A DNA stretch of 64,000 bases from Actinomycetes bacterium (GCA_021798955.1 JAJZBK010000003.1:62001-126000); one strand, 5' to 3'; shown: positions 35,434-44,899, numbered from the stretch's first letter. Made by a program: numbers and translations. Notes: generated by a model not told the origin, from the letters alone.

Positions 35434-36336
35434 TCAGGCAGGCAGTGCCTCGGGAAGCGGGTCGCGGTAGCGCACGGCGACGAGGACGAGGCCGTGCGGC
35501 GGAGCGGGTTGAGCGGCCCCGGAGCGGTCGGCCGCACGGAGCGTTGCCACGACATCGGCGGGCCGTCGGCGGCCTCGGCCGACGTCGACCAGGGTCCCCA
35601 CGATCGACCGCACCATCTGGTGGCAGAAGGCATTGGCTTCGATCTCGAAGGAGACGAGCGTCCCGACCGGCGGGGCTAGGGCACCGTCGACGTTGGCGAT
35701 GGCAGTGGCGAGGACGCGACGGACGATCGGGTCGCCAGGCCCGGTACCTGGCGGGCGTCGGCAGAAGGAGCGGAAGTCGTGCTCCCCGACGAGGGCGTCG
35801 GCGGCCGTCGCCATGGTGCGGAGATCGAGCGGGTCGGCTACGTGCCACGCCCTGGGGGCGAGCAACGGATCGGAGACCGGCGCGTTCACGAGGAGGTACC
35901 GGTAGCGCCTCGACGTCGCCGAACGTCGGGCATCGAAGCCTTGCGGCGCCGGCCCAGCCCAACGCACGGCGATGGAGGGGGCGAGCTGCCGGTTGCACGA
36001 CCGCACCAACGCGGCGGCGTCCACGGCAACGGCCACGGATCGAGGGACGTCGACGTGGACGACCTGGTCGAGGGCGTGCACGCCGGCGTCTGTCCGACCG
36101 GCGCAGACCAGGGTCACCGGCACCCCGAGGTGGCGTCCGAGCGCATCGGTGAGCGCTCCGGCCACCGTGACCTGGCCGCCCTGGATGGCGAAGCCCCGGA
36201 ACGGGGCACCGTCGTAGGCGAGGCGCAGCACCCAGCGCACGCTGTCCGCGTCCGGCCCGGAACTGCCTGCCGGCCCGGAACTGCCTGCCGGCCCGGAACT
36301 GCCTGCCGGCCCGGAGCCGGCAGGGAGTGGCGTCAC
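35434..36336 (-). CDS. truA: tRNA pseudouridine(38-40) synthase
   Basis: TruA isomerises uridines 38-40 of the tRNA anticodon arm. The GTG at 36336 overlaps the rplQ stop (GTGA) and gives 300 residues. [19 protein letters not shown] opens the conserved domain, the catalytic Asp is in [15 protein letters not shown], and [21 protein letters not shown] is the C-terminal hallmark. Residues about 7-28 are a Gly-Pro-Ala-Gly-Ser-Ser repeat that is not part of the family core, so translation might also begin beyond it. Confidence 0.95.
   Translation of the reverse strand: MTPLPAGSGPAGSSGPAGSSGPAGSSGPDADSVRWVLRLAYDGAPFRGFAIQGGQVTVAGALTDALGRHLGVPVTLVCAGRTDAGVHALDQVVHVDVPRSVAVAVDAAALVRSCNRQLAPSIAVRWAGPAPQGFDARRSATSRRYRYLLVNAPVSDPLLAPRAWHVADPLDLRTMATAADALVGEHDFRSFCRRPPGTGPGDPIVRRVLATAIANVDGALAPPVGTLVSFEIEANAFCHQMVRSIVGTLVDVGRGRRRPADVVATLRAADRSGAAQPAPPHGLVLVAVRYRDPLPEALPA
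36254..36316 (-). repeat. 18-bp tandem repeat at the truA N-terminus, 3.5 copies
   Basis: GGCCCGGAACTGCCTGCC at 36254, 36272 and 36290, with a partial copy from 36308. It encodes GPAGSS repeats in frame. Confidence 0.93.
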
Positions 36337-36686
36337 ACCAGTTCGATACGGGCCATCGGGGCGTTGTCGCCCTGGCGCGGCCCGAGCTTCAGGATGCGCG
36401 TGTACCCCCCGTGCCGGTCCGCATACCGGGGACCGATCTCGTCGAAGAGCTTGTGGGCCATGTCCTTGTCGCGGATCAGCGCCACGACGTTGCGCTGCCG
36501 GGCCACACCGCCCTTGCGGGCGGCCGTGATGCACTTCTCCGCCACCGGTCGGAGCGCCTTGGCCTTGGCCTCGGTGGTCACCAGGTACTCGGCGGCGATC
36601 AGCGACGCCACCAGGTTCCCCATCATCGCCTTCTGGTGGGCTGCGTCGCCACCAAAGCGACGGCCCTTCTTCGGAGTCCCCAGCAT
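36333..36686 (-). CDS. rplQ: 50S ribosomal protein L17 (bL17)
   Basis: 117 residues. [21 protein letters not shown] is bL17's N-terminus (Arg/Lys-rich, rRNA binding), and [24 protein letters not shown] is its C-terminus. It lies 9 nt downstream of rpoA, as in most bacteria, and its stop overlaps truA. Confidence 0.97.
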   Translation of the reverse strand: MLGTPKKGRRFGGDAAHQKAMMGNLVASLIAAEYLVTTEAKAKALRPVAEKCITAARKGGVARQRNVVALIRDKDMAHKLFDEIGPRYADRHGGYTRILKLGPRQGDNAPMARIELV

Positions 36687-36695
36687 GGTGTGACC

Positions 36696-37634
36696 TCAGT
36701 CCTTCGTCTTGAGCGAGAGACCACGCTCGTCGAGCTTTTGGATGACCTCGTCGAGCGACTTCTGGCCGAAGTTGGTGATGTTGAGGAGCTCGTCCTCGGT
36801 ACGCTCGATGAGCTCGCCGATGGTATTGACCTGGGCCCGCTTGAGGCAGTTGCGGGGCCGCTCGGAGAGGTCGAGCTCCTCGATGCGCAGGTCGAGGTCG
36901 GGGGAGCCGGTGCCCACCGTCGAGACCTCGCCGAGCTCGAGGCCCTGGGGCTCCTCCTCGAGGTCCGCCACCAGGCCGACGAGGGTCCGCAGCGTGTCCC
37001 CGGCCGAGGCGAGTGCCTCGCGGGGCGTGAGGGACCCGTCGGTCTCGATGTCGAGGACCAGCCGGTCGAAGTCGGTGGACTGCTCGACCCGGACGGGCTC
37101 GACCGTGAAGGCCACGCGACGGACCGGGGAGAAGATGGCGTCGACCGGGATGACCCCGATGGTGGTCGACCGGGTGGTCTTGTCAGCGGACAGGTAGCCG
37201 CGGCCGCGCTCGACGGTCACGTCCGCAGCCAGTCGCCCTCCGTCGTTCAGGTTGGCGAGGTGCTGGGACGGATCGAGCACCTCCACCTCGGCCGTCACCT
37301 GCAGGTCTCCAGCCGTCACCTCTCCAGGGCCCCGCTTGTCGAGCCGCACCGTCACTGGCTCGTCGCTGTGGACCTTGAGGAGGACGTCCTTCAGGTTGAG
37401 GATGAGGTCGGTCACGTCCTCCTTGACGCCAGGCAGCGTGGTGAACTCGTGCAGGGCGTCGTCGAAGCGGACCTGGGTGACCGCCGCCCCCGGGATGGAC
37501 GACAGCAGCGTGCGGCGCAGCGAGTTCCCCAGGGTGTGCCCGAAGCCGGGGTCGAGAGGACCGACGGCGAACCGCTGGCGGTTGTCGTGCTCCTCGCCGA
37601 TGGCTTCGACGGTCGGTCGCTGGATGATCAGCAT
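36696..37634 (-). CDS. rpoA: RNA polymerase alpha subunit
   Basis: 312 residues. The N-terminal assembly domain (about 1-230) has FAVGPLDPGFGHTLGNSLRR and GAAVTQVRFDDALHEF; the C-terminal domain (about 245-312) carries LDLSERPRNCLKRAQVNTIG and NFGQKSLDEVIQKL, which contact UP elements and activators. Located between rpsD and rplQ as in the alpha operon. Confidence 0.98.
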   Translation of the reverse strand: MLIIQRPTVEAIGEEHDNRQRFAVGPLDPGFGHTLGNSLRRTLLSSIPGAAVTQVRFDDALHEFTTLPGVKEDVTDLILNLKDVLLKVHSDEPVTVRLDKRGPGEVTAGDLQVTAEVEVLDPSQHLANLNDGGRLAADVTVERGRGYLSADKTTRSTTIGVIPVDAIFSPVRRVAFTVEPVRVEQSTDFDRLVLDIETDGSLTPREALASAGDTLRTLVGLVADLEEEPQGLELGEVSTVGTGSPDLDLRIEELDLSERPRNCLKRAQVNTIGELIERTEDELLNITNFGQKSLDEVIQKLDERGLSLKTKD

Positions 37635-37728
37635 GCGGATGGCTCCTCGGCAGTGGTCGTGCGCGTGTCGGTGGTCGGTCGGTGCCGGGCGGGCGCTCTG
37701 ACAGCGCCCGCCCGCCCCGGCGGAGCGG

Positions 37729-38376
37729 TCACTTGGAGTAGAGCTCCACGATGAGCTGCTCCTGGACGGGCTCGTCGATGTGCTCCCGCAGCGGCAGGGA
37801 GAACACGGTGACCGAGAAGCGGTCCCCTTCGGCGGTGAGCCAGGGCGGCAGCGCTCGATCGAGCGTGTCCATGTTGCGACGCACGTGGAAGATCTCGCGG
37901 GACGAGGGCTTCAGGGTCACGACGTCCCCCTGGCGCACTCGGTAGCTGGGGATGGTGACCCGCTTGCCGTTGACGGACACGTGCCCGTGCCGGACCAGCT
38001 GGCGGGCCTGGGACCGACTGGCACCCCATCCGGCCCGGAAGGCGACGTTGTCGAGCCGCAGCTCGAGCATGCGCAGGAGGTTCTCGCCGGTGATGCCGGG
38101 CGCTCGGCTGGCCTCGACGTAGAGGTTGTGGAACTGCCGCTCGAGCAGGCCGTAGATGCGACGGGCCTTCTGCTTCTCGCGCAGCTGGGTCAGGTACTCC
38201 GAGCCCTGCCGCATGCGGTCGCGCCCGTGCTCGCCCGGCGGGTAGGCGCGGCTGTGACGATCGGTCACCGCCTCGGAGACGGGGCACTTCATCGAGTAGC
38301 AGCGCTCACCCTTCAAGAAGAGCTTGGTGCGCTCCCGGCGGCAGAGCCGGCAGACGGGTCCGGTATAGCGGGCCAT
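37729..38376 (-). CDS. rpsD: 30S ribosomal protein S4 (uS4), zinc-binding form
   Basis: 215 residues. The N-terminus carries four cysteines (9, 12, 26, 31; CRLCRRER and CYSMKC), so this is the zinc-containing C+ form. The S4 RNA-binding domain follows (LELRLDNVAFRAGWGASRSQ, LVRHGHVSVNGKRVTIPSY). A primary 16S binder and, in many bacteria, an autoregulator of the alpha operon. Lies between rpsK and rpoA. Confidence 0.97.
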   Translation of the reverse strand: MARYTGPVCRLCRRERTKLFLKGERCYSMKCPVSEAVTDRHSRAYPPGEHGRDRMRQGSEYLTQLREKQKARRIYGLLERQFHNLYVEASRAPGITGENLLRMLELRLDNVAFRAGWGASRSQARQLVRHGHVSVNGKRVTIPSYRVRQGDVVTLKPSSREIFHVRRNMDTLDRALPPWLTAEGDRFSVTVFSLPLREHIDEPVQEQLIVELYSK

Positions 38377-38403
38377 GTGGTTTCCTGCGCTCCCTTCGTT
38401 CCC

Positions 38404-38808
38404 TCAGACCCGCCGACGCTTCTTCGGACGGCAGCCGTTGTGCGGGATGGGCGTGACGTCCTTGATGCCTGCGACCTCGATGCCGGCAGCAGCCAGTGAC
38501 CGGATGGCGGTCTCGCGCCCCGATCCCGGCCCACGGACGAGGACGTCGACCCGCCGGACCCCGTGCTCCATCGCCCGCTTGGCGCACTGCTCGGCAGCCA
38601 ACTGGGCAGCGAAGGGGGTTGACTTGCGCGACCCCTTGAAGCCGACGTTGCCGGCGGAGGCCCAGGCGAGCACGTTCCCCTCGGGGTCGGAGATGGACAC
38701 GATCGTGTTGTTGAACGAGCTCTTGATGTGAGCCACGCCGTAGGCGACGTTCTTGCGCTCGCGCTTGCGAGGGCGACGAGCGGCGGCTGACTTGGTGGGC
38801 TTCGCCAT
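38404..38808 (-). CDS. rpsK: 30S ribosomal protein S11 (uS11)
   Basis: 134 residues. [40 protein letters not shown] and the C-terminal [18 protein letters not shown] are canonical. The ATG shares one base with the rpsM stop (TAATG). The frame is open far upstream over rpsM, but that part is a shadow. Confidence 0.97.
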   Translation of the reverse strand: MAKPTKSAAARRPRKRERKNVAYGVAHIKSSFNNTIVSISDPEGNVLAWASAGNVGFKGSRKSTPFAAQLAAEQCAKRAMEHGVRRVDVLVRGPGSGRETAIRSLAAAGIEVAGIKDVTPIPHNGCRPKKRRRV

Positions 38809-39185
38809 TACTTGCGGACCTTCTTCTTGCCGGCGACCGTCTTCTTCGGCCCCTTGCGGGTACGGGCGTTGGTGTGGGTGCGCTGCCCGTGCACGGGCAG
38901 GCCCTTGCGGTGTCGGATGCCCTGGTAGCAGCCGATCTCCATCTTGCGCTTGATGTCCTGGGAGACGTCCCGCCTGAGGTCGCCCTCGACCTGCAGGTTG
39001 GCGTCGATGTACGCCCGGAGCCGCGAGACCTCCTCGTCGGTGAGGTCGCGCACCCGGGTGTCGGGGCTCGTCTCCGTGGCCGCGCAGATCTTCTGCGAGG
39101 TCGTCCGGCCGATGCCGTAGATGTACGTCAGGGAGATCTCCAACCGCTTCTCGCGGGGGATGTCCACGCCGGCGATGCGAGCCAC
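38808..39185 (-). CDS. rpsM: 30S ribosomal protein S13 (uS13)
   Basis: 125 residues. [32 protein letters not shown] and the C-terminal [19 protein letters not shown]-type segment ([20 protein letters not shown]) identify uS13, which contacts the P-site tRNA and uL5. Directly upstream of rpsK with a one-base overlap. Confidence 0.97.
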   Translation of the reverse strand: MARIAGVDIPREKRLEISLTYIYGIGRTTSQKICAATETSPDTRVRDLTDEEVSRLRAYIDANLQVEGDLRRDVSQDIKRKMEIGCYQGIRHRKGLPVHGQRTHTNARTRKGPKKTVAGKKKVRK

Positions 39186-39255
39186 GCTGTCCTTCCTTCT
39201 CCTCGTCCGTCCGTCCCGGGGGAGGTGCCCCCACGGGGGCCCCGGGGTGGGTGCC

Positions 39256-39369
39256 TCAGCCCTGCCGCTGCTTGTGGCGGGGGTTGTCGCAGATCACCAT
39301 GACCCGCCGGTGCCGGCGGATCACCTTGCACTTCTCGCACATCGGCTTGACGCTGGGTCGCACCTTCAT
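39256..39369 (-). CDS. rpmJ: 50S ribosomal protein L36 (bL36)
   Basis: A 37-codon gene between infA and rpsM. The translation opens with [20 protein letters not shown] and ends NPRHKQRQG. The zinc ligands Cys11, Cys14, Cys27 and His32 are all present, so it is the C+ form. Position infA-rpmJ-rpsM matches most bacteria. The gap to rpsM (39186-39255) contains GC-rich runs able to pair but nothing distinctive. Confidence 0.95.
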   Translation of the reverse strand: MKVRPSVKPMCEKCKVIRRHRRVMVICDNPRHKQRQG

Positions 39370-39477
39370 GTCGTCGTCCTCGTCTCGTCGTCACTCCCGA
39401 GGCCCGGGAGCCTGTCCGGTCGCCCGCCGGGGTGGCCGATGTCGTCCGGCCTCGTTGCCCGTTGCCCGGGGCATGCC

Positions 39478-39702
39478 TCACTTGTAGCGATAGGTGATGC
39501 GCCCGCGCCCCAAGTCGTACGGGGTGATCTCGACCTGGACCTTGTCGCCCGGCAGGATCCGGATCCGGTGCATCCGCATCTTGCCCGAGCTGTGGGCCAG
39601 GACTTTGTGCCCGTTCTCCAGCTCCACCCGGAACATGGCGTTGGGCAACGGCTCGACGACCGTCCCCTCGAGCACGATGGCGTCTTCCTTGGGCTTGGGC
39701 AG
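39478..39702 (-). CDS. infA: Translation initiation factor IF-1, probable CTG start
   Basis: 74 residues if translation starts at CTG 39702. The conserved N-terminal segment [20 protein letters not shown] is in frame, but no ATG, GTG or TTG precedes it; the first GTG (39675) would delete nine residues and begin inside the first beta strand. GAGGAG lies exactly 6 nt before the CTG, which makes that codon the best candidate; ATT two codons earlier is an alternative. The S1-like OB fold follows: [20 protein letters not shown] and [20 protein letters not shown]-1 occupies the ribosomal A site during initiation. Confidence 0.92.
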   Translation of the reverse strand: MPKPKEDAIVLEGTVVEPLPNAMFRVELENGHKVLAHSSGKMRMHRIRILPGDKVQVEITPYDLGRGRITYRYK

Positions 39703-39982
39703 GTGAATCTCCTCGTTGCGCTGTCTCGTTCGCCCCCGGGCATCCGGCAGCTCGTCTGCTGTCGCGGTCGCCGTAGGGTGCCCGTCGGGGTCCTCCGGTG
39801 CCGAAGAGCGGCTCCGGATGGCACCGCCGTCGGCGGCTCCATCTGGCCCGGCGCGTCATCCGGCAGGTCGCGACTGGCCCGCCACCGCGAACGCCGGTGA
39901 GCCGAAGGGACATTCTAGCTCGTTCGTGCCGAATTGCCAGTTCGCCGTTACGGGGGCCGTCCGACGCAGCCCTGGTGGCCCC
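39703..39982 (-). other. Leader region upstream of infA
   Basis: 280 bp between the map stop and infA with no gene seen. It includes the promoter candidate at 39912-39939, leaving a leader of about 200 nt before infA. Confidence 0.5.
39912..39939 (-). promoter_or_regulatory. Probable promoter of the infA-rpmJ-rpsM-rpsK-rpsD-rpoA-rplQ-truA unit
   Basis: Minus strand TGGCAA (39934-39939), 16-nt spacer and TAGAAT (39912-39917), a five-of-six match to the consensus -10 in an otherwise GC-rich gap. Confidence 0.5.
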
Positions 39983-40726
39983 TCAGGGCACGGTGAAGAC
40001 CTCCGGACCGTCGTCGGTGACGGCGATGGTGTGCTCGAAGTGGGCTGAGAGCTCCCCGTCGGCGGTGACCACTCCCCAGCCGTCGTCGAGGAGGACGGTC
40101 TCGGGCCCTCCGGCGTTCACCATCGGCTCGACGGCGAACACCATCCCTGACTTGAGCAGGGGCCCGGCGACCCCCGGCCAGTAGTTGGGGACCTGGGGCT
40201 CCTCGTGCATCGCCGTGCCGATGGCGTGCCCGACGTACTCGCGCACCACCGAGAAGCCAGCGGCCTCGGCCACCTGCTGGACGGCCCGCCCGACCTCGTG
40301 GAGCCGGTTCCCCGGTCGGAGCTGCTCGATGCCCGCCCACAGGCTTGCTTCAGTGACCTCCATCAGCCGTCGGGCCTCGGCGGAGACGTCGCCGACACCC
40401 GTGGTGTAGGCGGCGTCCCCGTGATAGCCCTCGACGATCGCCCCGCAGTCGATCGAGATGATGTCCCCCTCGGCGAGGACGACCGACTCGGACGGGATGC
40501 CGTGGACGATCATCGAGTTGGGAGAGGTGCAGATGACGGCGGGGAAGCCGTGGTAGTTGAGGAAGTTCGACCTGGCGCCCCGTCGTTCGAGCACCTGACG
40601 GGCAACGCGGTCGATCGCCGCAGTGGTCACCCCGGGGCGGATGGCCCGACGGGTCTCCTCGTGCATCTCGGCCACGACCCGACCGGCCCGGCGCATCTTC
40701 GCCAGCTCGTCGGCGTGGCGCCTCAC
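39983..40726 (-). CDS. map: Methionine aminopeptidase, type I
   Basis: Removes the N-terminal Met from nascent proteins, 247 residues. The five metal ligands can be seen: Asp in ISIDCGAIVEGYHGDAAY (two), His in VGHAIGTAMHEEPQVPNY, Glu in VFAVEPMV and Glu in HFEHTIAV. The start is GTG overlapping the adk stop (GTGA). The order secY-adk-map is standard. Confidence 0.96.
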   Translation of the reverse strand: MRRHADELAKMRRAGRVVAEMHEETRRAIRPGVTTAAIDRVARQVLERRGARSNFLNYHGFPAVICTSPNSMIVHGIPSESVVLAEGDIISIDCGAIVEGYHGDAAYTTGVGDVSAEARRLMEVTEASLWAGIEQLRPGNRLHEVGRAVQQVAEAAGFSVVREYVGHAIGTAMHEEPQVPNYWPGVAGPLLKSGMVFAVEPMVNAGGPETVLLDDGWGVVTADGELSAHFEHTIAVTDDGPEVFTVP

Positions 40727-41397
40727 ACCCGGCTCCTACGTCCGCGACGAGCTTCGATCGCCTTGACGATCCGGCGAGTGACGGCGTCGGGCGCTCCCGT
40801 CCCGGACACCGAAGCGAGGAGGTCTCGGTCGCGGTACCAGTCGATCAGCGGGGCCGTCTGGCGCTCGTAGAGCTCGAGCCGTCGGGCGATGGCCTCCTCG
40901 CGGTCGTCCTCGCGCTGGACGACCTCGCCCCCACAGATGTCGCATGTCCAGTTGACCTGGGGGGGCTGGGAGGTCGAGTAGTTGGCGCCGCAGTCGCTGC
41001 ACACCCTCCGTGCGGCGAGCCGACGGAGCACCTGGGCGGTAGGCACCTCGATGTCGATGACCAGGTCGAGATCGACCGGAGCGAGGATGGCGGCAAGCTC
41101 CTCGGCCTGTTCGACCGTGCGAGGGCAGCCGTCGAGCACGAAGCCCCGAGCCCGCACATCGCTCTCCCCCAGGCGCTCGGCCACCATCGCCATGATGAGG
41201 TCGTCGCCGAGGAGCTCGCCCCGGTCCATCACCTCCTTGGCCTTGCGCCCGAGCGGCGTCCGCTGCTTGACGGCGGCGCGCAACATGTCTCCCGTCGACA
41301 CGTGGGGGATCACGTAGTGGTGAGAGAGACGCACGCACTGCGTCCCCTTGCCTGCCCCCTGCTTGCCGAGGACGACGAGCCTTGCTCCTGGTACCAC
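40723..41397 (-). CDS. adk: Adenylate kinase, zinc-LID type
   Basis: Interconverts ATP + AMP and 2 ADP. 224 residues. The P-loop at residues 11-19 reads GKQGAGKGT, with Lys-Gln in place of the common Pro-Pro. HVSTGDMLRAAV and GFVLDGCPRT contact AMP. The LID has four cysteines (RVCSDCGANY and CDICGG), indicating structural zinc. The GTG start abuts the secY stop. Confidence 0.96.
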   Translation of the reverse strand: MVPGARLVVLGKQGAGKGTQCVRLSHHYVIPHVSTGDMLRAAVKQRTPLGRKAKEVMDRGELLGDDLIMAMVAERLGESDVRARGFVLDGCPRTVEQAEELAAILAPVDLDLVIDIEVPTAQVLRRLAARRVCSDCGANYSTSQPPQVNWTCDICGGEVVQREDDREEAIARRLELYERQTAPLIDWYRDRDLLASVSGTGAPDAVTRRIVKAIEARRGRRSRV

Positions 41398-42690
41398 CTA
41401 CTTGAGGAAGCCCTCGTAGTTCCGCATCATCAGCTGGCTGTCGATCTGCTTCATCGTCTCGAGGGCCACACCGACGGCGATGAGGAGCGTCGTGCCGTAG
41501 AACGGGTAGCTGGTGATGTTCCATGCCGCCATCAGCAGGGATGGGACCACGGCGACGGCGCCGAGGAAGAGCGCGCCGGGCCAGGTGATCCGGTTCAGGA
41601 TGTGCGACAGGTACCGCTCGGTCGGGTTGCCCGGACGGATGCCGGGGACGTAGCCACCCTGTTTGCGGATGATGTCGGCCTGCTGGTGGGGGTCGAACGC
41701 CACGTACACGTAGAAGAAGGTGAAGAGGAGGATGAAGAGGAAGTACGTGAGGATGTAGAAGATGCTCGTCGGCGTCACGTTGTGGTTCACCCAACTACGG
41801 AAGGCGGCCGAGGGGATGATGTTCGAGAGCAGCACGGGAATGTAGAGCACCGAGCTGGCGAAGATGATCGGGATGACACCAGCCTGGTTCACCTTCAGCG
41901 GGATGTACGAGCTCGAGCCACCGTACATCTTGCGCCCGACCACCCGCTTGGCGAAGGTCACCGGGATCCTCCGCTGGCCCTGGTCGACGAAGATGATGAA
42001 GACCAACAGCACCAGCGACACGAGGATGATCACCCCGAACTTGAGACGCCCGCCCACCTGCAGGACGGTGTTGAGACCGCTCGGGATGCCCGCCACCACG
42101 TTGGCGAAGATGAGGATCGACATGCCCTGGCCGATCCCTCGCTGCGTGATGAGCTCACCGAGCCACATCACGAACGCCGTCCCCGCCGTAAGCGTGAGGA
42201 CGATGAACGCCGCCCGCCAGATCGAGTAGTGGAGGATGAGGTCGATGTTGGTCGACGAGCCGACCAGGCCTCCTCCGCCCTTGTGGAAGAGGTAGACGAG
42301 GCCCGTCGACTGCATCAGCGCAAGAGCCACCGTCAGGTACCGGGTGGTCTGGGTCAGCTTCTTCTGCCCGATGGCGCCCTGGTCGCGCCACTCCTCGAGC
42401 TTGGGGATGACGGTAGCGAGCAGCTGGATGATGATGCTCGAGGTGATGTAGGGCATGATGCCCAGCCCGAACACGGCCATCCGGGTGAGCGCGCCGCCCG
42501 AGAAGAGGTTGAGGAAGCCGAGCACGCCCGACGACTTGGCCGCGGCAGCCAGCTGCTGGATCTTCGCGAAGTCGACGTAGGGGGCCGGCACGTTGGCCCC
42601 GAACTGGTAGATCGCGATGACGACGAGCGTGAAGAGGACCTTCTTGCGGAGGTCCGGGATCCGGAAGATGTTGGCAAGACTGGTGAGCAT
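41398..42690 (-). CDS. secY: Preprotein translocase subunit SecY
   Basis: Membrane channel of the Sec translocon, 430 residues, ten expected transmembrane segments. Visible signatures are LNLFSGGALTRMAVFGLGIM-like TM2 plug region (FSGGALTRMAVFGLGIMPY), AGTAFVMWLGELITQRGIGQ and GGYVPGIRPGNPTERYL on the C5 cytosolic loop. Lies between rplO and adk, as is typical of the spc operon. Confidence 0.97.
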   Translation of the reverse strand: MLTSLANIFRIPDLRKKVLFTLVVIAIYQFGANVPAPYVDFAKIQQLAAAAKSSGVLGFLNLFSGGALTRMAVFGLGIMPYITSSIIIQLLATVIPKLEEWRDQGAIGQKKLTQTTRYLTVALALMQSTGLVYLFHKGGGGLVGSSTNIDLILHYSIWRAAFIVLTLTAGTAFVMWLGELITQRGIGQGMSILIFANVVAGIPSGLNTVLQVGGRLKFGVIILVSLVLLVFIIFVDQGQRRIPVTFAKRVVGRKMYGGSSSYIPLKVNQAGVIPIIFASSVLYIPVLLSNIIPSAAFRSWVNHNVTPTSIFYILTYFLFILLFTFFYVYVAFDPHQQADIIRKQGGYVPGIRPGNPTERYLSHILNRITWPGALFLGAVAVVPSLLMAAWNITSYPFYGTTLLIAVGVALETMKQIDSQLMMRNYEGFLK

Positions 42691-42723
42691 CGTCGCTCCT
42701 CGGCGCGGACGGGTCGACCGATG

Positions 42724-43212
42724 CTACCGGTTGGTGAGGGCGTTGCCCCGAGCGGGAGGACGACCGTGGCCGAAGGGGAGGGGGACACGGGAGACCGAGC
42801 CGCCGGCGGCGGTGATGGCGGCCTCGGCCGACGCGGAGAAGGCGTGGGCCTCGACCCGCACCGGCCGTGCCAGGCTCCCGTCGCCGAGCACCTTGACCAG
42901 CGCGCCCTTGCGCACCAGTCCGGCCGACACCAGGCCGTCGACGTCGACGGCATCGGACCCGAGGTCCTCCAGGTCGTCGAGGTTCACCGGCGTGTACGCC
43001 ACGCGGAAGGGGTTGGAGAACCCCCGCAGCTTGGGGATCCGCTGCATGAGGGGGAGCTGGCCGCCCTCGAAGCCGAGGGGGATGGTGTCGCGTGCTCCCT
43101 GCCCCTTGGTGCCCCGCCCCGCCGTCTTGCCACCCTTGCCGCCGATCCCTCGGCCAACCCGCTTGCGCGACCTGGTCGACCCGGCCGGCGGGCGCAGTTC
43201 GTGGACCTTCAT
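42724..43212 (-). CDS. rplO: 50S ribosomal protein L15 (uL15)
   Basis: 162 residues, slightly longer than usual. KVHELRPPAGSTRSRKRVGR and GIGGKGGKTAGRGTKGQGAR form the basic N-terminal tail; GFEGGQLPLMQRIPKLRGFS is diagnostic. The C-terminal extension ends in PPARGNALTNR. Lies between rpmD and secY. Confidence 0.96.
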   Translation of the reverse strand: MKVHELRPPAGSTRSRKRVGRGIGGKGGKTAGRGTKGQGARDTIPLGFEGGQLPLMQRIPKLRGFSNPFRVAYTPVNLDDLEDLGSDAVDVDGLVSAGLVRKGALVKVLGDGSLARPVRVEAHAFSASAEAAITAAGGSVSRVPLPFGHGRPPARGNALTNR

Positions 43213-43213
43213 C

Positions 43214-43429
43214 TCAACCTCTCTCGTCGTCGACCGGCGCCACCTCGACGAGGTGGCCGACGCGGGCCAGCATGCCGCGGATCTCGGGTCGGTCGGGGAG
43301 CTCGTTCACCTTGCCGATGCCCCGCAGGCCCAACGCCCGCAGAGTACCGCGATGCTTGGGCTTGACGCCGATGGTCGAGCGCACCTGGGTCACGACCAGA
43401 CGCCGCTCGTTCGTCGCACCGTCCGCCAT
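43214..43429 (-). CDS. rpmD: 50S ribosomal protein L30 (uL30)
   Basis: 71 residues from the ATG at 43429; the frame is open further upstream but overlaps rpsE. LVVTQVRSTIGVKPKHRGTL and ALGLRGIGKVNELPDRPEIR are uL30 signatures. One base separates its stop from the rplO start region and one from the rpsE stop. Confidence 0.95.
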   Translation of the reverse strand: MADGATNERRLVVTQVRSTIGVKPKHRGTLRALGLRGIGKVNELPDRPEIRGMLARVGHLVEVAPVDDERG

Positions 43430-43430
43430 C

Positions 43431-43979
43431 TCACCCCACCTCCGTGAACAGGTCTCCCTGACGACGCCGCTCGCGATAGGCGCGCAGCACCCCACCGGGG
43501 ATGATGTCGTCGGCCACCTTGCCCCGCAGCCCGGCGACCTCGTCGGGGCGCTTGAGCGAACGCAGACCGGCCAGCGTGGCGTGGGCCACGTTGATGCCGT
43601 TGGACGAGCCGAGCGACTTGGCCAGGATGTCGCGGATGCCTGCCATCTCGAGGATGGCGCGTGCGGCACCGCCCGCGATGACCCCGGTACCGGGGGCGGC
43701 GGGCTTGAGCAGCACCCGCCCGGCGCCGCTCTGGCCGATCACCGGGTGCGTGATCGTCGAGCCGGCCAGCGGCACCTCGAAGACGTTCTTCCTCGCCTCC
43801 TCGATCCCCTTCTGGACGGCCAGACCTGCCTCCTTGGCCTTGCCGTAGCCGAGACCGACGCGTCCGTTGCCGTCACCCACCACCATCAAGGCGGCGAAGC
43901 TGAACCGCCGACCGCCCTTGACCACCTTGGAGACCCGGTTGACCCGGATGGTCCGCTCCTCGAACTGCAGGTCGGTCAT
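43431..43979 (-). CDS. rpsE: 30S ribosomal protein S5 (uS5)
   Basis: 182 residues. The N-terminal dsRNA-binding-like domain has [20 protein letters not shown] and [20 protein letters not shown]; the C-terminal domain has [20 protein letters not shown] and [20 protein letters not shown]. It helps form the mRNA entry channel and decoding fidelity. Confidence 0.97.
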   Translation of the reverse strand: MTDLQFEERTIRVNRVSKVVKGGRRFSFAALMVVGDGNGRVGLGYGKAKEAGLAVQKGIEEARKNVFEVPLAGSTITHPVIGQSGAGRVLLKPAAPGTGVIAGGAARAILEMAGIRDILAKSLGSSNGINVAHATLAGLRSLKRPDEVAGLRGKVADDIIPGGVLRAYRERRRQGDLFTEVG

Positions 43980-43982
43980 CGC

Positions 43983-44348
43983 TCAGAACTCCAGTCCCTC
44001 GGCACGGGCAGCGTCGGCGAGAGCCGCCACCCGCCCGTGGTAGGCGAACCCGCCGCGGTCGAACACCACGGAGGTGACCCCGGCTTCCTTGGCGCGTCGG
44101 GCGACGAGTGCCCCGACCGCCCGTGCTGCCTCGACGTTGCCACCCGACGCGCTCCTCAGGGTCGGCTCGACCGTGGAGGCGGCTGCGAGCGTCCGCCCGG
44201 CGTCGTCGTCGATGACTTGCACCGAGATGTGCTTGTTGGAGCGGAACACCGCCAGACGCGGCCGGGCCGCCGTGCCGGCGATGCGGCGACGGACCCGGGC
44301 GTGCCGCCGACGGCGGAGCTCGAGCTTGTGGTCAGTAGCACGTGCCAT
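43983..44348 (-). CDS. rplR: 50S ribosomal protein L18 (uL18)
   Basis: 121 residues, starting at the ATG that overlaps the rplF stop (ATGA). [40 protein letters not shown] and [20 protein letters not shown] are the uL18 motifs; the protein binds 5S rRNA. Confidence 0.96.
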   Translation of the reverse strand: MARATDHKLELRRRRHARVRRRIAGTAARPRLAVFRSNKHISVQVIDDDAGRTLAAASTVEPTLRSASGGNVEAARAVGALVARRAKEAGVTSVVFDRGGFAYHGRVAALADAARAEGLEF

Positions 44349-44899
44349 CACTTCGCTGCCTTTCCGGCCTTGCGCAGGACGCGCTCGCCGGCGTAGCGGA
44401 CCCCCTTGCCCTTGTAGGGCTCAGGCTTGCGGATCTTACGGATGTCGGCGGCCACCTGGCCGACCTTCTCCTTGTCGATGCCCCTGACCACGATGCGGGT
44501 CGGCGTCGGGACCTCGAAGGAGATGCCGTCAGGGGCGTCGACCTGGACCGGGTGCGAGAAGCCGAGCGCCAGCTCGAGCGACGAAGGCCCCTTGGGGACG
44601 GCCCGGTAACCGACACCCACGATCTCGAGCTCCTTGGAGAAGCCGTCGGTGACGCCGGTGACCATGTTGGCGACCAGGCTCCGGGTGAGCCCGTGGAGGG
44701 CGCGGCTTTGCCGCTGGTCGTCGGGGCGCTCCACCACCACGACGTCGGCGTCGGCCCGGACGGTGATCGGGACGGGGATGGCGCGCACCAGCTCACCTTG
44801 TGGGCCTCGCACGGTCACCGTGTTGCCGGTGCTCTCGTCGCCCACCGTCACCGACACCCCTGCGGGGATGGCGATCGGGGCGCGTCCGATCCTCGACAT
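44348..44899 (-). CDS. rplF: 50S ribosomal protein L6 (uL6)
   Basis: 183 residues. [28 protein letters not shown] and the C-terminal [20 protein letters not shown] plus [10 protein letters not shown] segment are canonical. Lies near the GTPase centre of the 50S subunit. Followed by rplR with an ATGA overlap. Confidence 0.97.
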   Translation of the reverse strand: MSRIGRAPIAIPAGVSVTVGDESTGNTVTVRGPQGELVRAIPVPITVRADADVVVVERPDDQRQSRALHGLTRSLVANMVTGVTDGFSKELEIVGVGYRAVPKGPSSLELALGFSHPVQVDAPDGISFEVPTPTRIVVRGIDKEKVGQVAADIRKIRKPEPYKGKGVRYAGERVLRKAGKAAK

